In this document: piece by piece, positions 8,286 to 16,275 of the stretch
How the letters are laid out: each line of letters opens with the position of its first letter
How positions within the stretch are numbered: the first letter of the stretch is position 1
DNA from: an uncultured Clostridia bacterium
Lineage (GTDB): Bacteria > Bacillota > Clostridia > TANB77 > CAG-465
NCBI GenBank assembly: GCA_934162655.1
Contig: CAKPJL010000005.1
Location: forward strand, 1 to 62,095
Direction of reading: 5' to 3'
Length of the DNA: 62,095 nt
The notes under the pieces: generated by a model
Seen by the model: the letters and a program-made list of their open reading frames with translations, nothing else
Database searches by the model: none
Told to the model about the DNA's origin: nothing
Position numbers and translations under genes: made by a program

Positions 8286-8830
8286 TACTTACTTTCCTTT
8301 CCTATTTCCCTTTTATAATATTTTTTAAGTATCCATCTTTCAAGTGGCCTCTTTACTTTAGTAACAATTATTTCCTTTTCAGCTATAGGACAAACTAACA
8401 CCGTTTTTATTCCAAATCTATTTCCACCCCATATATCAGTAAATAGTTGATCACCAACCATCAAGATATTTTCTTTTTCAACTTGCATTTCATCCAAAAC
8501 TACTTTTTTAAATCCTCTTTTAAAAGGTTTTGATGCATTATAATGATACTTCATTCCAAGCTCTTTTGCTACTCTTTTTACTTTTTTACCCATTGCGGAA
8601 TTACTTAATATATGTAGCTTTACACCCTTTGAAGCTATATATTCTGTCCATTTTTTTAACTTATCACTATATTTATAGTTGTTATCTACAAGAGTATTAT
8701 CCATATCAAATAAAATAAGTTTTATATTTTGCCCAATAATTAAATCAAACGGTATACTTTCAACATCTGGATAAACATATGTTGGATAAAATCTATCAAA
8801 AAAGGTCTTATTTTCTACATTTTTTTTCAT
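8285..8830 (-). CDS. yqeG: YqeG-family HAD phosphatase
   Basis: This HAD superfamily (IIIA) phosphatase has motif I FDMDNTLVDN, motif II HILSNS, a conserved Lys region YNASKPFKRGFKK and motif IV VGDQLFTDIWGGN. Length (about 181 residues) and motif spacing match YqeG of Firmicutes. The ATG at 8830 is chosen because GAGGTG precedes it at the right distance; the GTG at 8839 is inside that site. It leads a two-gene operon with the prepilin peptidase, an unusual partner. In other Firmicutes the family is often found beside yqeH and aroE; the substrate is unsettled. Confidence 0.85.
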   Translation of the reverse strand: MKKNVENKTFFDRFYPTYVYPDVESIPFDLIIGQNIKLILFDMDNTLVDNNYKYSDKLKKWTEYIASKGVKLHILSNSAMGKKVKRVAKELGMKYHYNASKPFKRGFKKVVLDEMQVEKENILMVGDQLFTDIWGGNRFGIKTVLVCPIAEKEIIVTKVKRPLERWILKKYYKREIGKESK

Positions 8831-8960
8831 ATTTAACACCTCTTATTTCAAATTTATTAATATACATTTTACTATATATAAAATCATTTTTCAATCGATT
8901 TTATGAAATATTTAAATATTCTAAATCTTGATACTAAGTATTGGTTTTTTATGTAATCTA

Positions 8961-8989
8961 TTGATTTTGAATCACATATATGTTATAAT
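8961..8989 (+). promoter_or_regulatory. Vegetative promoter of the VanW-like gene
   Basis: The -35 box TTGATT (8961-8966) and -10 box TATAAT (8984-8989) are separated by exactly 17 bases, about 50 bases upstream of the start codon at 9043. Confidence 0.75.
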
Positions 8990-9042
8990 ATTAAGTATGA
9001 GTAAACCAAACTCAAAAATAAATATTTTTGGAGGACAAAAAA

Positions 9043-10212
9043 ATGAAAAAAATTATAAGGCTTTTTACATGCGTGATCGCAACATCTCTTTTAGCTTCTT
9101 GTGCGGCAGAGACTAAAGAAGATTCACCCATTGTTACAAGCCCAGAGACGACATCTTCGATAACTACAACACAGCCGACTACTACAAAAGAATTTATAAC
9201 TACGACTCAAGAAAAAGTCGAAAATGTGATTACCACATTCGATATTGATGTTCCACAGACTGATATATCAGAAGAAATAAATACTCAGATTGAGAAAGAT
9301 GCAGAACCTCAAAAATACGATGATAAGGACTTATTTAGCATTTGTGGTACTATTACGAATTCTGTAAACATGCGGTCTACCCCTAATACCCAAAGCGATG
9401 AAAATATAATAAAGGTACTTTCTCCGGGAACTAAGGTAATTGCAACTAACTTAAATATCCAAAATGGATTTGTAAAAATTCATTTTGGCCAAGATGTTGG
9501 CTACGTTGTAAGTGACTACTTAGAATTAAGCAAAGTAGAACTTTTTGCGGCAAAGGATACCTCAATTGATAATGTTGTAATAGAATGCGGAGAAAGCGTT
9601 GTATTATATGAGGGTGAAGCAAATACTTTTTACGATGAAGGCTACAATCTGGTTAGTATAGAAAGAAGTGACTTTTTAGAAAAGTCAGAATTCTTAAAGA
9701 CAAGACTCGATTGTGCTACAAAAGAGCTTGTTACTTCTTTTTACACTTATTATTCATATGAAGAAAAATATGAAACAAAAGGATACAATATTGACCTTTG
9801 TTGCACAGAAGTAACAACAATAATTCCTTCTGGAAAAAACTTCAATTGGTTTGAGGTTGTAGGTAACACAGGAAAAGAAGAAGGATACAAACTTGCAAAT
9901 ACATTCTCAGGCGGCAAGGTAGTACCTGGTTACGGTGGCGGTGTGTGTCAAGTTGCCTCTACAATTTACAACTGTGTTTTAAACTTAAATATGGGGGTAA
10001 TAGAACGTCATCCTCATGGAATGGCAGTAAGCTATGTTGACTGGTATAACGGTAAAGATGCCACAGTAGGTGATATTGGTGGTCCAAACCTAATATTTAA
10101 GAATAATCTAGGATATGATCTGTATATTAAAGCCTACACAGAAGAGGCTCCTCAAAACGATATTACCACTCGTGGTAAATTAATTGTGGAGTTTTATAAA
10201 CTTACATGGTAA
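9043..10212 (+). CDS. Lipoprotein with bacterial SH3 and VanW domains
   Basis: The 389-residue protein begins with a lipoprotein signal ending in SLLASCAAE (lipobox LASC). A Thr/Ser/Glu-rich spacer follows, then a bacterial SH3 domain at about 90-165 (NSVNMRSTPNTQSDE, GYVVSDYLEL), a middle region, and a C-terminal VanW domain with GYGGGVCQVASTIYNC and HPHGMAVSYVDW. It should be anchored outside the cytoplasmic membrane and interact with the cell wall; VanW itself has no settled activity. The ATG at 9043 follows GGAGG; the TTG at 9028 falls inside that site. It has its own promoter and terminator, and its codon use is richer in G and C than the neighbours. Confidence 0.88.
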   Translation: MKKIIRLFTCVIATSLLASCAAETKEDSPIVTSPETTSSITTTQPTTTKEFITTTQEKVENVITTFDIDVPQTDISEEINTQIEKDAEPQKYDDKDLFSICGTITNSVNMRSTPNTQSDENIIKVLSPGTKVIATNLNIQNGFVKIHFGQDVGYVVSDYLELSKVELFAAKDTSIDNVVIECGESVVLYEGEANTFYDEGYNLVSIERSDFLEKSEFLKTRLDCATKELVTSFYTYYSYEEKYETKGYNIDLCCTEVTTIIPSGKNFNWFEVVGNTGKEEGYKLANTFSGGKVVPGYGGGVCQVASTIYNCVLNLNMGVIERHPHGMAVSYVDWYNGKDATVGDIGGPNLIFKNNLGYDLYIKAYTEEAPQNDITTRGKLIVEFYKLTW

Positions 10213-10220
10213 AAACTATT

Positions 10221-10250
10221 AATGCATCCAATTTTTTGGATGCATTTTTT
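10221..10250 (+). terminator. Terminator of the VanW-like gene
   Basis: Arms AATGCATCCA and TGGATGCATT are followed by a T run, 9 bases after the stop codon. Confidence 0.85.
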
Positions 10251-10331
10251 ATTTATGTTCTTATAGATTTTTTTTAAATAATATGATATACTATTATGCG
10301 TAAATGTTATTTTATAAAGGTTGTGAGTTAT

Positions 10332-11573
10332 ATGGATAATAAAAATGTTTATGATATATTAAAAGAAAGAGATTTAATAAAACAAATTATATATGAAGAT
10401 GAATTTAAAGAACTAGTTAAAAATAAAAAAACTTCTGTATATTTAGGAATTGACCCAACGGCTGATAGCATTCATATTGGACACTTTATACCACTTATGT
10501 TAATGTCATATTTTCAAAAATGTGGTCATACTCCTATTATATTAGTTGGTGGAGGAACAGCTTTAATTGGTGATCCTAGTGGTAAAACTGATATGAGAAA
10601 AATGTTAACAAAAGAAGACATATCAAGAAATGTAGACAAAATAATAAAACAAGTCAGTCGTTTTGTTTCATTCGAAGGTGAAAATGCAGCAAAAATAGTA
10701 AATAATGGTGATTGGATACTTGACCTAAATTATATGGATTTTATAAGAACATATGGAATACATTTTAATGTAAATACTATGCTTTCTGCTGAATGTTTTA
10801 AACAACGTATGGAACGCGGAGGGCTTACATTTTTCGAGCTTAACTATATGCTTATGCAAAGCTATGATTTTTTAAAATTATATGAGCAATATAACTGCCA
10901 AATAGAAATTGGCGGAGATGACCAATGGTCAAATATGATTGCAGGCGTTAATTTAATTAGAAAATTACATAAACAAGGAAGTTTTTGCGTTACATGTCCT
11001 CTTTTACTAAACAAAGATGGTATAAAAATGGGTAAGACAGTAAACGGTGCTTTATGGCTTGATAGCGAAAAAACATCTCCATACGAATTCTACCAATATT
11101 GGAGAAATATAGATGATAAAGAAGTATATGATGTTCTTCGCATGTTAACTTTTTTACCAATGGATGAAGTAAAAAGACTCTCTTTGCTTGAAGGTGAAAA
11201 GATAAATGAAGCAAAAAAAATAGCTGCATTTGAAATAACAAAACTTATACATGGTGAAGATGCAGCAATAAATGCCAAAAAATCAGCAGAGGAACTATTT
11301 GAAAACTCTAACATTGCAGAAAATATGCCAACTGTTGAAATAAAAAAAGAAGATATTCAAGATTCTGGATTATCTATTGTTGATAGCTTGATTATAACAA
11401 GAATTGTACCTTCAAAAGGTCAGGCAAGAACACTTATTGAACAAGGTGGTATTTCTATTAATGATAAAAAAATAACTGATGTTAAACACTTAATTTCTAG
11501 TTTAGATTTTAAAAATGGATATATAATAATAAAAAAAGGTAAAAAAGTTTATATTAAGTTACAGTTAATCTAA
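10332..11573 (+). CDS. tyrS: Tyrosyl-tRNA synthetase
   Basis: This class I synthetase charges tRNA-Tyr. The HIGH motif is SIHIGH (residues 46-51), the tyrosine-binding region has GDDQWSNMIAG, the KMSKS loop is KMGKT, and a C-terminal S4 RNA-binding domain includes PSKGQARTLIEQGG. The length of 413 residues is normal. The ATG at 10332 is preferred to the one at 10296 because family members start close to NVYDxLKERGL and GTGAG lies just upstream. There is no T-box leader: only about 80 bases separate it from the previous terminator. The next gene starts 20 bases downstream and is probably cotranscribed. Confidence 0.96.
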   Translation: MDNKNVYDILKERDLIKQIIYEDEFKELVKNKKTSVYLGIDPTADSIHIGHFIPLMLMSYFQKCGHTPIILVGGGTALIGDPSGKTDMRKMLTKEDISRNVDKIIKQVSRFVSFEGENAAKIVNNGDWILDLNYMDFIRTYGIHFNVNTMLSAECFKQRMERGGLTFFELNYMLMQSYDFLKLYEQYNCQIEIGGDDQWSNMIAGVNLIRKLHKQGSFCVTCPLLLNKDGIKMGKTVNGALWLDSEKTSPYEFYQYWRNIDDKEVYDVLRMLTFLPMDEVKRLSLLEGEKINEAKKIAAFEITKLIHGEDAAINAKKSAEELFENSNIAENMPTVEIKKEDIQDSGLSIVDSLIITRIVPSKGQARTLIEQGGISINDKKITDVKHLISSLDFKNGYIIIKKGKKVYIKLQLI

Positions 11574-11593
11574 TTTATGAAAGAAGTGATGAT

Positions 11594-12241
11594 ATGTTAT
11601 ATACAGTTGGTGAAGAAATATTTAATGCAGTAACCCATGGTATAGGTGCTCTACTCTCAATTGCTGCATTAGTTATAATGATTATATTTACTAGCCTTTA
11701 TGGTAATATATGGCAAATTGTTAGTGTCTCTATATATGGTGGAACTCTTGTTATACTATATACCATTTCAACAATTTATCATTCACTTACACATGTAAAG
11801 GCAAAAAAAGTCTTTCAAATACTTGACCATTCTGCTATATATTTACTTATTGCAGGAACTTATACTCCATATACACTTGTACTATTAAGGCAAGAAAGTA
11901 TAAAAGGATGGATACTGTTTGGAGTAATATGGGGACTTACTATTTTAGGAATAATTCTTACATCTTTGTTTATGGAAAAACTATTTAAAATTGAGGTTTT
12001 TACTTTTTTAATAATGGGATTTTCAATACTTTTTGCTCTTCCCGAGATGATTAATTATTTTAATTTATATAGTAACAATTTAATGGGTATATTTTGGTTA
12101 GTATGTGGTGGTATTTTATACGCAACTGGCTGTATATTTTATAAAATAAAAAAAATTAAATACTTCCATTCGATATTTCATATCTTTGTTTTACTTGGAA
12201 GTATATGCCATTTTATATCAATAATGTTTTATGTACTTTGA
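11594..12241 (+). CDS. Hemolysin III / TrhA family membrane protein (PAQR superfamily)
   Basis: The 215-residue protein has seven predicted membrane segments and the hemolysin-III residues: NAVTHGIGALL near the N-terminus, STIYHSLTH, LDHSAIYLLIAGTYTP and HFISI near the C-terminus. The clustered His and Asp residues correspond to the metal-binding site of PAQR proteins. Members have been linked to membrane energetics or homeostasis; true haemolysis is doubtful. It follows tyrS by 20 bases and precedes a membrane-anchored protein by 17 bases. Confidence 0.9.
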   Translation: MLYTVGEEIFNAVTHGIGALLSIAALVIMIIFTSLYGNIWQIVSVSIYGGTLVILYTISTIYHSLTHVKAKKVFQILDHSAIYLLIAGTYTPYTLVLLRQESIKGWILFGVIWGLTILGIILTSLFMEKLFKIEVFTFLIMGFSILFALPEMINYFNLYSNNLMGIFWLVCGGILYATGCIFYKIKKIKYFHSIFHIFVLLGSICHFISIMFYVL

Positions 12242-12258
12242 GTTTTTAGGGGAAAAAA

Positions 12259-12702
12259 ATGAATAATAAACTGATGATTTTTATAATTATATTACTAATA
12301 GTTTTATCAATTGTTGGAATAAAATATTTAAGCATTATAATAAACTATGATTCAGATAGCCAAAAATACTTTCCTATAACAGAGGAAGAAAAGAATTTTA
12401 TTTTAAATTTCTATTACTATAAAAAAGTTCCAAATGAAAAACAAACAGAAAAAATATTTAATCAATTAGAAGGTAAAATAGACTTGAGTAAAAAAACTAT
12501 CGACATGCTAGAAGTTTACAGAGTAGCAAGAAAATATTATAAAGATGATTTTAAAGTCATAGAATATAAACATCCTAATTTCTTAGTAAATAAATTTTAT
12601 ACTATATCACTAAATTTTTCTAATGGTTATAAAAAGACTTTGTTAATTGAAAACATAAATAACAAAAAAGTAGTTTTTAGTGAAAACAATTATAATGATT
12701 AG
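12259..12702 (+). CDS. Membrane-anchored protein of unknown function (147 aa)
   Basis: One N-terminal membrane segment (LMIFIIILLIVLSIVGIKYL, about residues 5-24) is followed by a Lys- and Asn-rich soluble domain, presumably outside the membrane. AGGGG precedes the ATG. It lies 17 bases after the hemolysin-III gene and ends the tyrS operon. No family was recognised. Confidence 0.65.
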   Translation: MNNKLMIFIIILLIVLSIVGIKYLSIIINYDSDSQKYFPITEEEKNFILNFYYYKKVPNEKQTEKIFNQLEGKIDLSKKTIDMLEVYRVARKYYKDDFKVIEYKHPNFLVNKFYTISLNFSNGYKKTLLIENINNKKVVFSENNYND

Positions 12703-12799
12703 TTTATTAAAAAGAGTAAAAAAACCAAGATTAAACTAGGTATTGTACAAATACTATTACAAAAAAGAATAAAATATTTCTGATTATTATAAGTTTATA

Positions 12800-12839
12800 A
12801 AAGTTCTGAAACACTTATTATAAGTAATTTCAGAACTTT
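12800..12839. terminator. Hairpin terminator beyond tRNA-Glu
   Basis: Perfect arms AAAGTTCTGAAA and TTTCAGAACTTT enclose a smaller palindrome (ACTTATTATAAGTA). On the minus strand it ends the tRNA-Glu transcript; on the plus strand it can end the tyrS operon. Confidence 0.7.
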
Positions 12840-12844
12840 AATTT

Positions 12845-12919
12845 TGGTGACCCATACGGGAATCGAACCCATGATTCGGCCTTGAGAGGGCCGCGTCTTA
12901 ACCGCTTGACCAATGGGCC
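12845..12919 (-). tRNA. tRNA-Glu (anticodon CTC)
   Basis: The minus-strand cloverleaf has acceptor GGCCCAT/ATGGGTC, anticodon stem CGGCC/GGCCG with loop CTCTCAA, T arm ATGGG-TTCGATT-CCCGT and an encoded CCA. The CTC anticodon reads GAG codons. Confidence 0.95.
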
Positions 12920-13044
12920 ACATATACATTTATTATAACATACTTTTTTTAATTAGTAAACAGTTTATCTAAAATTTAATTTTATAAACCAATAAAACGA
13001 ATATATTTAATTAATTTACACAAAACATATTTAGGTGATATATA

Positions 13045-14373
13045 TTGGAAAAAATTTATCATAAATATAGCAAATATAATAGTTCCCAAATATTAACTAT
13101 ATATGTCGAATATCCAGACAGTTATGAATTTTCACTAGATTTTCAAACATTAAAAAAGAATGCAAAATCTCTTGCAAATAAGATTAGAGAATATGCTTTT
13201 AAAAATATTGGAACGGTAAGTAATCAAACAGCCCTTCTAGTTCTCAACGGAGTTGTTGTAGGAACTATTTTGCTTACTTCATTAAATTCCAAATTACAAT
13301 CTAGGCAAATAACAAACTTAACAAATAAGAATGAAGGAGAAATGTCTGTATCTACAATTAATAACATAGATAATGAAATCCAAGAAATGACTTATACTAA
13401 ACAACTAGAAGAAGAAAAAAATGATATTGTAAATACATCTATCAATCCAAATGCCACAAATAAAACGCAAACTAAGAATTCAAATACCACAAACACAAAT
13501 TCAAAAACACAAAAACCAAATGCTAGTAGTTCTAATTCCAACTCTCAAAACACAAATTCATCTTCTACTCCCCCACAAGAAACAAATGAAAAACAAGTTT
13601 CAGTAAGGTTAGCATCTGGTCAAGTTTTATCTATATCACTTGAAGACTATGTTGTAGGCGTGGTGGCTTCTGAAATGCCAGCCTCATTTAATATAGAAGC
13701 ACTAAAAGCTCAATCGGTAGCAGCAAGAACTTATGCATTAAAGAGATCTAATACGACACTTAGTGCCACAACATCAGATCAAGTTTATAAAACAGTGGAT
13801 CAGCTAAAGGCAATGTGGGGAAATTCATTTAACACATATTATAACAAAGTAAAAAACGCAGTAAATGCTACAAGAGGAAAGTATATTACCTATAATGGAA
13901 CATATATAGATGCCTTATATTTTTCTACAAGCAATGGAAAAACAGAAGATCCAGTATATGTCTGGGGAAAAAGCTATCCTTATTTGAAAAGTGTGGATAG
14001 TCCCTATGATACTTCTCTTCGTTCTTATTCTTATACTACATCTATTCCACTAGCAACTTTCAATAAAAAATTAGGTGTAAATGTATCAGATAATTCTCAG
14101 ATTAATATATTAAGTAAAACCACAGGAAATAGAATAAACCAGATCTCAATTGGTGATAAAACTTTTACAGGAGTAAAGGTTAGAACACTCTTAGGTCTGC
14201 GTTCAGCAGATTTTGACATATCAATTTCCAACAGTACCGTTACAATTTCTACACATGGTTTCGGACATGGTTGTGGAATGAGCCAATATGGTGCAAATGA
14301 AATGGCTAAGCAAGGAAAAAGTTATATTGAGATACTAAAGTATTATTATACTAATGTAGAAATAAAAGGTTAG
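13045..14373 (+). CDS. SpoIID/LytB-domain protein (peptidoglycan lytic enzyme)
   Basis: The 442-residue protein has a membrane segment at about 65-85 (ALLVLNGVVVGTILLTSLNS), a low-complexity Asn/Ser/Thr linker at about 130-180 and a C-terminal SpoIID domain from about 185. The domain includes LEDYVVGVVASEMPASFN, ALKAQSVAARTYAL and HGFGHGCGMSQYGAN. SpoIID proteins are lytic transglycosylases that trim denuded glycan during engulfment; relatives without a sporulation role exist. The TTG at 13045 follows AGGTGAT at a suitable distance. The cytoplasmic N-terminus of about 60 residues is longer than usual. A convergent terminator overlaps the stop codon. Confidence 0.88.
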   Translation: MEKIYHKYSKYNSSQILTIYVEYPDSYEFSLDFQTLKKNAKSLANKIREYAFKNIGTVSNQTALLVLNGVVVGTILLTSLNSKLQSRQITNLTNKNEGEMSVSTINNIDNEIQEMTYTKQLEEEKNDIVNTSINPNATNKTQTKNSNTTNTNSKTQKPNASSSNSNSQNTNSSSTPPQETNEKQVSVRLASGQVLSISLEDYVVGVVASEMPASFNIEALKAQSVAARTYALKRSNTTLSATTSDQVYKTVDQLKAMWGNSFNTYYNKVKNAVNATRGKYITYNGTYIDALYFSTSNGKTEDPVYVWGKSYPYLKSVDSPYDTSLRSYSYTTSIPLATFNKKLGVNVSDNSQINILSKTTGNRINQISIGDKTFTGVKVRTLLGLRSADFDISISNSTVTISTHGFGHGCGMSQYGANEMAKQGKSYIEILKYYYTNVEIKG

Positions 14374-14390
14374 ATATTTTCTAACCTTTT
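14364..14390. terminator. Shared convergent terminator
   Basis: Arms AAAAGGTTAGA and TCTAACCTTTT overlap the last codons of both the SpoIID gene and the convergent ABC permease gene. Confidence 0.85.
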
Positions 14391-15120
14391 ATCTTTCATC
14401 ACTTGTCATATTCTTTTTAAATACAATACCTGAAATTACCAAGATTATAATCATGTACATTAAAAATACAATAACATTTTTTAGTGTTATGATTCTTATA
14501 TTATTTTGCATGACTCCCTTTACTATATTTACGCACGCTTCAAATGGTAAATATTCACATATTTTAGAAAATAAGTTTCCTACCAATTCTTTTGGAAAAT
14601 ACATACCACTAGTGAAACATACTAATTGAACTATAATACTTGAAATTCCGGAAGCTGCTTTATCAGAGAATACACTTCCTATAAGTATTCCTATTGAAAT
14701 AAATAGTATAGATATAAAAAGTGAAATAAAAATAGCATATATAATATTTATACTAAAACTTAATCCTAAAATAATTGAAAGTAAAAAAAACAATACATTT
14801 TGTATAATTACTAATAATAATATAGAAAATATATATCCTAATATATACTCTGTTGTTTTCATTGGACTAACACACAACCTAACTAAAAAGGATGTTTTTC
14901 TATCTTTTGATACTAATATGGCCGTAAACATTTCAATAAATGAAAAACCAAATATAATTATACCAGGAGTAAAATTTTCAATTTTATAAGAATCACTTGG
15001 AATATTAAATTGTTGAAATATAAAAAGTAGAAACATAGGTAGTATTATAGCAAATATAACGCTAAGTGGATCTCTTATTATCTCTTTAAAATTTCTTTTT
15101 ACAAAATTAAGAATTACCAT
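14389..15120 (-). CDS. ABC-2 type transporter permease
   Basis: This is about 243 residues with six membrane segments of the ABC-2 exporter type. A cytoplasmic N-terminus (VKRNFKEIIRDPLSVI) precedes the first segment, a common feature of these permeases. The ATG at 15120 is chosen because AGGAGGAG lies upstream; it overlaps the end of the ATPase gene by 14 bases, so the two are coupled. With the ATPase it would form an exporter for a drug, lipid or peptide. The substrate is not evident, and no bacteriocin gene is beside it. Confidence 0.88.
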   Translation of the reverse strand: MVILNFVKRNFKEIIRDPLSVIFAIILPMFLLFIFQQFNIPSDSYKIENFTPGIIIFGFSFIEMFTAILVSKDRKTSFLVRLCVSPMKTTEYILGYIFSILLLVIIQNVLFFLLSIILGLSFSINIIYAIFISLFISILFISIGILIGSVFSDKAASGISSIIVQLVCFTSGMYFPKELVGNLFSKICEYLPFEACVNIVKGVMQNNIRIITLKNVIVFLMYMIIILVISGIVFKKNMTSDER

Positions 15121-15835
15121 AAGTATCTCCTCCTGTGACAATTGATATAAAAGCATCTTCAAAATTTTTAGTATTAGTTTTTTCTATGATATAACTGGTT
15201 GTTCCTACACACATTAAGTTTCCTTTATTTATTATTCCAACTCTATCTGATAGTTTTTCTGCTTCTTCCATATAATGAGTCGTAAGAATTATAGTAGTAT
15301 TACTTTTTATTTTATTAATTATTCTCCATAGTTCTTGCCTTGCTATTACATCAAGTCCTAATGTAGGCTCATCTAAAAATAGTATTTTTGGACTATTAAT
15401 TAGTGAGATAGCAATAGAAAGCTTTCTTTTCCATCCACCAGAAAGTTTTTTTGCCTTTTTATTTAATACCTCATCCAAACTAAATTCCTTTATTAAAGTT
15501 TTAATTCTCTCATCCTTATTTTCAATATTATATACCCCTGCCATAAATTCTAGATTTTCTTTTACAGTTAAATTTTCTGCAACAGCATTCTCCTGTGGTG
15601 ATATATTTAAAAGTCTTTTTATTTTTTGTGGATCTCTTAAAATATCATAATTATTAATCCTAACCGTTCCAGAAGTCGGCAAAATAAGTGTTGAAAGTAT
15701 CTTTATAAGTGTGGTCTTTCCAGCACCATTAGTTCCTAAAAGTGCAAAAATTTCCCCATCTCTAATTTCTAGATTTATATTATTTAATGCAATAGTGCCT
15801 TTATAACTTTTACACAAATTTTTTATGGTTATCAA
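15107..15835 (-). CDS. ABC transporter ATP-binding protein
   Basis: This is a complete nucleotide-binding domain: Walker A LLGTNGAGKTTLIK, Q-loop ISPQENAVAENLTV, signature KLSGGWKRKLSIA, Walker B ILFLDEPTLGLD and H-loop TTHYMEEAEKL. It is DrrA/CcmA-like. The TTG at 15835 (MITIKNLCKSYKG) is chosen because GAGGGG lies just upstream, while the longer frame overlaps the regulator gene. It pairs with the ABC-2 permease that follows and lies under the AbrB-like regulator that precedes it. Confidence 0.93.
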   Translation of the reverse strand: MITIKNLCKSYKGTIALNNINLEIRDGEIFALLGTNGAGKTTLIKILSTLILPTSGTVRINNYDILRDPQKIKRLLNISPQENAVAENLTVKENLEFMAGVYNIENKDERIKTLIKEFSLDEVLNKKAKKLSGGWKRKLSIAISLINSPKILFLDEPTLGLDVIARQELWRIINKIKSNTTIILTTHYMEEAEKLSDRVGIINKGNLMCVGTTSYIIEKTNTKNFEDAFISIVTGGDTYGNS

Positions 15836-15845
15836 ATATATCCCC

Positions 15846-16046
15846 TCACTTTTTTGGAAACACTTTGTTTGAAAGTTCATCTTGAATACTATCTGCTTTT
15901 ACAAGTGCTATACCTTGATTTTTATCACAAAGAACTATTATAGAGTCGCCTGTATTAATTAAGAACATATCTCTTACTTCCTTTGGAATTACTATCTGTC
16001 CTTTTTCCCCTACCTTACATATTCCCACATATTTATCTTTATTCAT
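15846..16046 (-). CDS. AbrB/MazE-type transcriptional regulator
   Basis: The 66-residue protein has a swapped-hairpin DNA-binding domain, CKVGEKGQIVIPKEVRDMF, followed by GDSIIVLCDKNQGIALVKAD. GGAGG precedes the ATG at 16046. The longer frame starting at 16127 merely translates the upstream tandem repeats and is rejected. It leads the exporter operon. The repeated 9-base units across its own promoter suggest autoregulation. MazE-like antitoxin function is less likely because no toxin gene follows. Confidence 0.88.
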   Translation of the reverse strand: MNKDKYVGICKVGEKGQIVIPKEVRDMFLINTGDSIIVLCDKNQGIALVKADSIQDELSNKVFPKK

Positions 16047-16062
16047 ATATTCCTCCTTTATG

Positions 16063-16117
16063 TTATACTTGTTATACTTTTCATACTTATTATACTTTAT
16101 ATTATTAAAAATGTCAA
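16063..16117 (-). promoter_or_regulatory. Promoter with four 9-base tandem operator repeats
   Basis: On the minus strand the -35 box is TTGACA (16112-16117), the spacer 17 bases and the -10 box TATAAT (16089-16094). On the plus strand TTATACTT-type units start at 16063, 16072, 16081 (TCATACTT) and 16090, exactly 9 bases apart, running from the -10 box to just before the ribosome site. The layout fits cooperative binding of the AbrB-like protein encoded immediately downstream. Confidence 0.75.
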
Positions 16118-16275
16118 TCTTATTCATATGTTAATAAAAGTAAGTATTCACATAAAAGCTACTTATGATTTTTAAAATTGTCAGATTTATAGTGAAAAAT
16201 AATGAATTTTGTCTAATATTATGATAAAATAGTTTTTACAAATACATAGATTTGTGTTCCCTAAAGGAGAGAAAC

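Noticed and set aside
10251..10331. T-box leader before tyrS
   Set aside because: The gap after the previous terminator is too short for a T-box, and no AGGGTGGNACCGCG-like box is seen.
15846..16127. Longer AbrB-like protein starting at 16127
   Set aside because: The extra 27 residues are only a translation of the 9-base promoter repeats; GGAGG precedes the ATG at 16046.
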